DNA from: Pedobacter sp. ok626 | Lineage (GTDB): Bacteria; Bacteroidota; Bacteroidia; Sphingobacteriales; Sphingobacteriaceae | Direction of reading: 5' to 3' | NCBI RefSeq assembly: GCF_900100435.1 | Contig: NZ_FNEX01000014.1 | Location: 124,001 to 188,000, forward strand | Length of the DNA: 64,000 bases | In this document: piece after piece, positions 60,166 through 64,000 of the stretch | Position numbering within the stretch: the stretch's first letter is position 1 | Layout: each line of letters begins with the position of its first letter | Translations under genes and position numbers: made by a program | Notes under the pieces: generated by a model | Seen by the model: only the letters and a program-made list of their open reading frames with translations | Database searches by the model: none | Told to the model about the DNA's origin: nothing

Positions 60166-60879
60166 ATGAGTTTTTTAACGGCAGAATGGAGAAAGTTGGC
60201 TATAGCAAATTATGCAATAGATGCCCGGATTTTAACGCCTTACCTTCCTATTGGTACGGAACTAGATATGTGGAACGATACATGTTATGTTAGTCTGATT
60301 GGCTTTTTGTTTAAAAACACCAGGCTTATGGGCATTCGGGTGCCATTTCATTCTAACTTTGAAGAAGTCAATCTGCGCTTTTACGTGCGATATAAGGATA
60401 AGGGAATCTGGAAAAGAGGTGTAGTTTTTATTAAAGAAATAGTACCAAAGTTTGCCCTTTCATTTGTTGCTAATACAATTTACAATGAGAATTATGTCGC
60501 TATGCCTATGGCGCATAGTTGGATTGAAACTGAGCAAGAGAGGATCGTGGAGTATAAATGGAAGTGCAAAAAAGAATGGCAGCGTTTTAGCATAACAGCA
60601 GAAAAAGAGCTTTCATCAATTCAGGAAGGAAGTGCGACTGAGTTTATTACAGAGCATTATTGGGGATACGCTAAGTATAGCGATGTTAAAACCAATGAGT
60701 ACGAAGTAAAACATCCGAAATGGGACCATTATGAGGTTAAAAATTACAAGATCGAAGTAGATTTTGGCTTGACTTATGGGGAACGTTTTAAGTTTTTAAA
60801 TTACCAGAATCCAGTATCCGTTATGCTAGCTGAAGGATCGGAAATTTCTGTAGAGCGCAAGACACAAATTATATTTTAG
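60166..60879 (+). CDS. DUF2071 (YqjF-like) protein
   Basis: From ATG 60166 (MSFLTAEWRKLAIANYAIDARILTPYLPIGTELD) the product has 237 residues. The opening, with YVSLIGFLFKNTRLMGIRVPFHSNFEEVNLRFYVR, matches DUF2071/YqjF. TTG 60157 gives three extra residues. The family has no proven enzyme activity; members occur near stress and cofactor genes. Not obviously in an operon. Confidence 0.92.
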   Translation: MSFLTAEWRKLAIANYAIDARILTPYLPIGTELDMWNDTCYVSLIGFLFKNTRLMGIRVPFHSNFEEVNLRFYVRYKDKGIWKRGVVFIKEIVPKFALSFVANTIYNENYVAMPMAHSWIETEQERIVEYKWKCKKEWQRFSITAEKELSSIQEGSATEFITEHYWGYAKYSDVKTNEYEVKHPKWDHYEVKNYKIEVDFGLTYGERFKFLNYQNPVSVMLAEGSEISVERKTQIIF

Positions 60880-60935
60880 TTTTATACTATCATTAGCTTC
60901 TATGCCCGTAATAAAATTGCATTGCAGGGCTATAG

Positions 60936-61805
60936 TTACTTACTCAAATATTTGCTGCGATACTTTACAGGCGTACTACCTATAATTTTTTTGAAGTGCC
61001 TGTAGAAATTGGAGGCGTTGTTAAAGCCAGATTCCATACAAATAGTCTCTACCGTAAGGTTGTCTTCAATCAGCATCCTGCAAGCATGACTCACTCTAAT
61101 CTCGGTCAGGAAATCAAAGTATGTTTTTTTAGTCATCAACTTAAAATATCTGCAAAAAGAAGTGACGCTTAAATGGCTGAGTGAAGAAATTTCTTCCAAG
61201 CTAATCTCTCTTTTGTAATTGCTCAGCGTATAATTGCAAATCTTATTGATGCGATCAGTGTCAACCTTATTACTTTGGTAAAAAGCGTGCGTGTTGGTAA
61301 TCGTATCATACTCGTCTGTTTCTGCAAGTGTGCTTAAGATAGACAAAAGGATGGTCAGTCGATTCAGATTCTCTGCATGCAAAGCTGTGCTCATCAATTC
61401 CGACAGTTTTTCTTTGGTTTCTCCTTTAATAACTAATCCTTTTTTAGCGCGTTCATATAATTTCGAAATTTTATAGGCCTCTGGGAGATTTAATAAGTCG
61501 TAACCCAGACAATGAGGTAGGAAATGAATCACGATAGCCTCAACATTCGAATCAGATCCCTGCTCAAAATATTTGTCTTTACATCTCCAGGTATGCGGCA
61601 GGTTTTCTCCCAGCAATACCATTTCACCATCCGAAAAATTGCTGATATTGTCACCTATGAAACGGACACCCTCACCCTTTTTTATGTAATGAAGCTCCAG
61701 CTCGGGATGGTAATGCCAGAGCGTTCCAAAATTCGCCAAAACATCATGTCTTATACTATAAGAAGTTTCCAATTTAACAGGTACTTTGTGAAAATGTGGC
61801 TTCAT
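60936..61805 (-). CDS. AraC-family regulator with cupin sensor
   Basis: The 289-residue protein has an N-terminal cupin/sugar-binding half (FGTLWHYHPELELHYIKKGEGVRFIGDNISNFSDGEMVLLGENLPHTWRC) and a C-terminal AraC HTH pair (ISLEEISSLSHLSVTSFCRYFKLMTKKTYFDFL and VETICMESGFNNASNFYRHFKKIIGSTPVKYR). It diverges from the isomerase/kinase operon and is its likely sugar-responsive regulator. A 512-bp intergenic region with duplicated sites separates the two. Confidence 0.95.
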   Translation of the reverse strand: MKPHFHKVPVKLETSYSIRHDVLANFGTLWHYHPELELHYIKKGEGVRFIGDNISNFSDGEMVLLGENLPHTWRCKDKYFEQGSDSNVEAIVIHFLPHCLGYDLLNLPEAYKISKLYERAKKGLVIKGETKEKLSELMSTALHAENLNRLTILLSILSTLAETDEYDTITNTHAFYQSNKVDTDRINKICNYTLSNYKREISLEEISSLSHLSVTSFCRYFKLMTKKTYFDFLTEIRVSHACRMLIEDNLTVETICMESGFNNASNFYRHFKKIIGSTPVKYRSKYLSK

Positions 61806-61909
61806 AATTTATATCCGTTTACTTTAAAATATCAAAAATTTATATTGGCTCATCGGTTACCAGAATGCGGTCTTTACTGGATAATCTAAATTACTATAAA
61901 AAAAATGTT

Positions 61910-62080
61910 AAAGAACGATTTTATGATAAGATATCATATAAATTGGGCAAAAAATCGCAAAGTTTTTAGCCCGATGCTCGCTGTGTTTATGTTATGCTAC
62001 TTTTTGAATTGAAGGTATGGAATATATTATCCGTCAAAATGACGAATAATATTGTGATCTTATTTGAACTTTTTAGTATG
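61910..62080 (+). repeat. Duplicated leader, copy A
   Basis: Aligns without gaps to 62150-62320 with a period of exactly 240 bp. Best-conserved part is 62001-62053 (46 of 53 identical to 62241-62293). The copy ends at ATG 62078, equal in position to the isomerase start 62318, but its frame stops after MIR. Confidence 0.85.
62024..62052. promoter_or_regulatory. Palindrome in copy A of the leader
   Basis: ATATTATCCGTCA (62024-62036), AAA, TGACGAATAATAT (62040-62052); 12 of 13 positions pair. Likely operator, probably for a regulator of the isomerase operon. Confidence 0.6.
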
Positions 62081-62149
62081 ATAAGATAGTACATCGATGT
62101 ATGATCAAAATGATCTGAGTTGGTTTTGAAAAATCAACCTCAATAAGAT

Positions 62150-62320
62150 AAAGAAAGATTACATGATAACATATTACATAAACTAGGCAAATACTCGTAG
62201 AGATTTCAACTCAACACTCCCCATATTTGCGTAAATCAAATTTTTGAATTGATGGTGTGAAGTATATTATCTGTCAAAACGACAAATAATATTCAAGCGA
62301 AATTTAAACTTTTTAACATG
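62150..62320 (+). repeat. Duplicated leader, copy B
   Basis: The copy next to the gene. It ends at ATG 62318, the isomerase start. Contains TTTTTGAATTGATGGTGTGA (62241-62260) and the palindrome below. Confidence 0.85.
62264..62292. promoter_or_regulatory. Palindrome in copy B of the leader
   Basis: ATATTATCTGTCA (62264-62276), AAA, CGACAAATAATAT (62280-62292); 11 of 13 positions pair. It corresponds to the copy A palindrome 240 bp upstream and ends 25 bp before the start codon, where it could block or activate transcription. Confidence 0.6.
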
Positions 62321-63952
62321 ACAACATATACTGAAAAACAAGTTTACCTTGTATGTAGTGGAGATTTGCGTTTGTCGGCCAATTTGAGTTGCTGGGCGGC
62401 GCAGGTAGAAATGGAAGACCTATTGGGAAAAGCATTGAATGCGCAGGGCTGGACAGTAAAAAGAGCCCATGCTTATGACGAAAAGAAGAAGCATGGATTT
62501 ATAGATTCTCAGCGTATGGGCATCGAAGTATTTAAAGCGATAGATCCTAACGTTCCACTTATTGTAGCCGAAAGTGTTTGGCAATACTCACATCATGTCC
62601 TGGCTGGACTGACTACCCATAAAGCGCCTATTTTAACTGTTGCCAACTGGAGCGGCCAATGGCCTGGATTGGTAGGAATGTTGAATCTTAATGGTTCTCT
62701 TACCAAAGCTGAAGTAAATTATAGCAGCTTATGGAGTGAGGATTTTAGCGATGATTTTTTTAATAAGGGTTTAGCCGAATGGTTGTCTACGGGGAAAATT
62801 ACTCATGATGCCAGTCATGTAAAGGCCTTTAATGCAGTAAATATACCACCGGCTGATGAAGCTGTTGGACGTAAATTTGGAGGTATCCTACGTGATAATA
62901 AAGCGATAATGGGTGTTTTTGATGAAGGTTGCATGGGGATGTTTAATGCAATTGTTCCAGATGATCTGTTGCATAAAACAGGAATATTTAAAGAACGCTT
63001 AAGTCAATCTGCCCTTTATGCTAAAATGCGGACGGTGACTGAACAGGAAGCTGAGAAAGTACTTGAATGGCTGTTGCAAAAAGGTATGACCTTTAAATGG
63101 GGAACTGAGAGTTTAACAGAACTTACCCGCGAGCAAACCCTCGACCAATGCAAAATGTATATTGCTGCAATGCGCATGGCCGACGATTTTGGCTGCGATA
63201 CCATTGGTATTCAGTATCAACAAGGTTTAAAAGATTTAACCGCCACCAGTGATTTGGTTGAAGGCTTATTGAACAATCAGGACAGACCGCCAGTATTTTC
63301 AGAATCAGGGAAAGAATTATATGCAAATGAAGCTTTGCCACATTTCAATGAAGTTGATGAGTGTGCGGGTATAGATGCCTTGGTGACTTATCATTTGTGG
63401 AAGGAGCTAGGTATGCCTGGCGAAAACACTTTACATGATATTCGTTGGGGTGAGCATTTTAAAGGGGATGGTATCGATGATTTTGTATGGCTGTTCCTGA
63501 TTTCAGGAGCTGCACCACCGGCACATTTTATCAATGGATATGCTGGCGCAAGTAGTGAAAGACAACCACCTATGTTTTTCCATCTTGGTGGTGGAAGTTT
63601 GAAAGGTATCAGTAAACCTGGAAGTCTGGTTTGGAGTAGAATTTATATCCAGAACAATGCCTTACATTGTGATTTGGGTGTAGGTGATGCCGTATTTTTA
63701 CCAGCAGAAGAAACTGAGAGACGCTGGCAAAATACCACCCCTCAATGGCCGATTATGCATGCTACCCTTAGTGGCGTATCACGCGATCAGATGATGGCAC
63801 GTCACCAGGCAAACCATATACATGTTGTTTATACTACTGATGAGGCTTCATCGCATAAAGCTTGCCGTATCAAAGCGGCAGCGTTAGAAGAAATGGGAAT
63901 CACAGTACATTTCTGCGGTGATGTCGATCACGAAGGAAAAAAATATGCTTAA
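62318..63952 (+). CDS. L-fucose/L-arabinose isomerase family protein
   Basis: The 544-residue protein has the L-fucose isomerase-type N-terminal domain (VYLVCSGDLRLSANLSCWAAQVEMEDLL; VAESVWQYSHHVLAGLTTHKAPIL; NWSGQWPGLVGMLNLNGSL), the metal-binding Glu in FDEGCMGMFNA (about residue 205) and later MRMADDFGCDTIGIQYQQGLKDL and VDECAGIDALVTYHLWKELG. It is shorter than FucI (about 590) and longer than AraA (about 500). The next gene, overlapping by 8 bp, starts like a ribulokinase, so the substrate may be L-arabinose, though L-fucose or D-arabinose fit too. Confidence 0.85.
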   Translation: MTTYTEKQVYLVCSGDLRLSANLSCWAAQVEMEDLLGKALNAQGWTVKRAHAYDEKKKHGFIDSQRMGIEVFKAIDPNVPLIVAESVWQYSHHVLAGLTTHKAPILTVANWSGQWPGLVGMLNLNGSLTKAEVNYSSLWSEDFSDDFFNKGLAEWLSTGKITHDASHVKAFNAVNIPPADEAVGRKFGGILRDNKAIMGVFDEGCMGMFNAIVPDDLLHKTGIFKERLSQSALYAKMRTVTEQEAEKVLEWLLQKGMTFKWGTESLTELTREQTLDQCKMYIAAMRMADDFGCDTIGIQYQQGLKDLTATSDLVEGLLNNQDRPPVFSESGKELYANEALPHFNEVDECAGIDALVTYHLWKELGMPGENTLHDIRWGEHFKGDGIDDFVWLFLISGAAPPAHFINGYAGASSERQPPMFFHLGGGSLKGISKPGSLVWSRIYIQNNALHCDLGVGDAVFLPAEETERRWQNTTPQWPIMHATLSGVSRDQMMARHQANHIHVVYTTDEASSHKACRIKAAALEEMGITVHFCGDVDHEGKKYA

Positions 63953-64000
63953 GTCTGGGATGGAATCTCAATATGTAATTGGATTGGACTATGGTACCGA
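63945..64000 (+). CDS. Start of ribulokinase-like FGGY kinase (partial)
   Basis: ATG 63945 (overlapping the isomerase stop by 8 bp) or ATG 63960 begins a frame that runs off the right edge: MESQYVIGLDYGT. The VIGLDYGT start is the phosphate-binding opening of FGGY kinases and is close to AraB (ribulokinase). It would phosphorylate the ketose made by the isomerase. Only 13-18 codons are visible. Confidence 0.7.
   Translation, partial: MLKSGMESQYVIGLDYGT

Larger units (their letters stand above)
61806..62317. other. 512-bp divergent regulatory region with duplicated leader
   Basis: Contains two copies of a leader segment 240 bp apart, each with a palindrome. No open reading frame of significance. 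See the repeat entries and the finding on this region. Confidence 0.8.

Noticed and set aside
61910..62320. Insertion sequence or transposon ends
   Set aside because: The duplicated segment has no transposase, no terminal inverted repeats and no target duplication; it reads as local tandem duplication of a leader.

Overview
The window looks like ordinary chromosome of a Bacteroidota species, most likely a member of the Sphingobacteriaceae close to Pedobacter (inference). Reasons: AT-rich DNA, a SusC/SusD pair with its own ECF sigma/FecR module, STN-domain TonB receptor, DUF4397 and SusD-type lipoproteins, many Sec or lipoprotein signals ending in A-x-A-Q, candidate promoters of the TAnnTTTG type, and frequent TTG/GTG starts. 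I saw no tRNA, rRNA, CRISPR array, insertion sequence or prophage.

Layout. 0-5.2 kb: tail of an unknown gene, an outer-membrane barrel protein with a kinase-like N-terminal half, and a two-subunit FAD/GMC sugar dehydrogenase carrying an Fe-S type Cys motif. 5.3-13.9 kb (minus strand): cvfB-like gene, a small unknown gene, and a complete thiamine operon thiS-thiC-thiE2-thiD-thiE-thiG-thiH-thiF led by a TPP riboswitch with an adjacent terminator hairpin. 14-17.3 kb: two MFS transporters around a YtxH protein. 17.4-24.5 kb: ECF sigma, FecR anti-sigma, SusC with STN domain, SusD. 24.6-28.6 kb: DUF1572/DinB-like protein, universal stress protein, prolyl oligopeptidase, NTF2-like secreted protein. 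28.6-33.7 kb: DUF47/PhoU-like protein, thioredoxin-like protein, a two-component system with a divergent secreted His/Arg/Asp-rich protein and a well-formed operator between them, and a DUF4397 lipoprotein. 33.9-41.9 kb: rpiB, a PVC-type dehydrogenase/cytochrome c lipoprotein, an unusual non-coding stretch (11-bp DnaA-box-like array followed by an unexplained transcript candidate), polysaccharide lyase, PIN-PhoH protein, lipoprotein, M1 peptidase. 41.9-46.2 kb: possible sigma-54 small RNA, MprF-like lysyl-lipid synthase, and two tandem VirJ/AcvB-type hydrolases facing it. 46.3-60.9 kb: mixed housekeeping and stress genes (TonB-C protein, Nudix, Dabb, quinone reductase-like, GNAT, Bcr/CflA MFS, CDGSH, GGT, UbiB-like kinase, EEP nuclease, rclC with an AraC regulator, a Cys-headed TonB-C protein, a barrel protein, a signal-peptide-only micro-ORF, DUF2071). 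60.9-64 kb: AraC regulator diverging from an L-fucose/L-arabinose-type isomerase and the first codons of a ribulokinase-like gene, with a striking ungapped 240-bp duplicated leader between them.

How genes fit together: the thi genes form one riboswitch-controlled pathway; the sigma/FecR/SusCD set is a self-regulated TonB-dependent uptake locus without any glycosidase; the MprF and VirJ genes plausibly make and break aminoacylated phospholipids; the AraC-isomerase-kinase set is a pentose or deoxyhexose catabolic locus. The items I find most worth checking are the 240-bp duplicated leader, the 11-bp DnaA-box-like array with the adjacent unexplained transcript, the kinase-like/barrel fusion, the two-component operator, and the MprF/VirJ neighbourhood.
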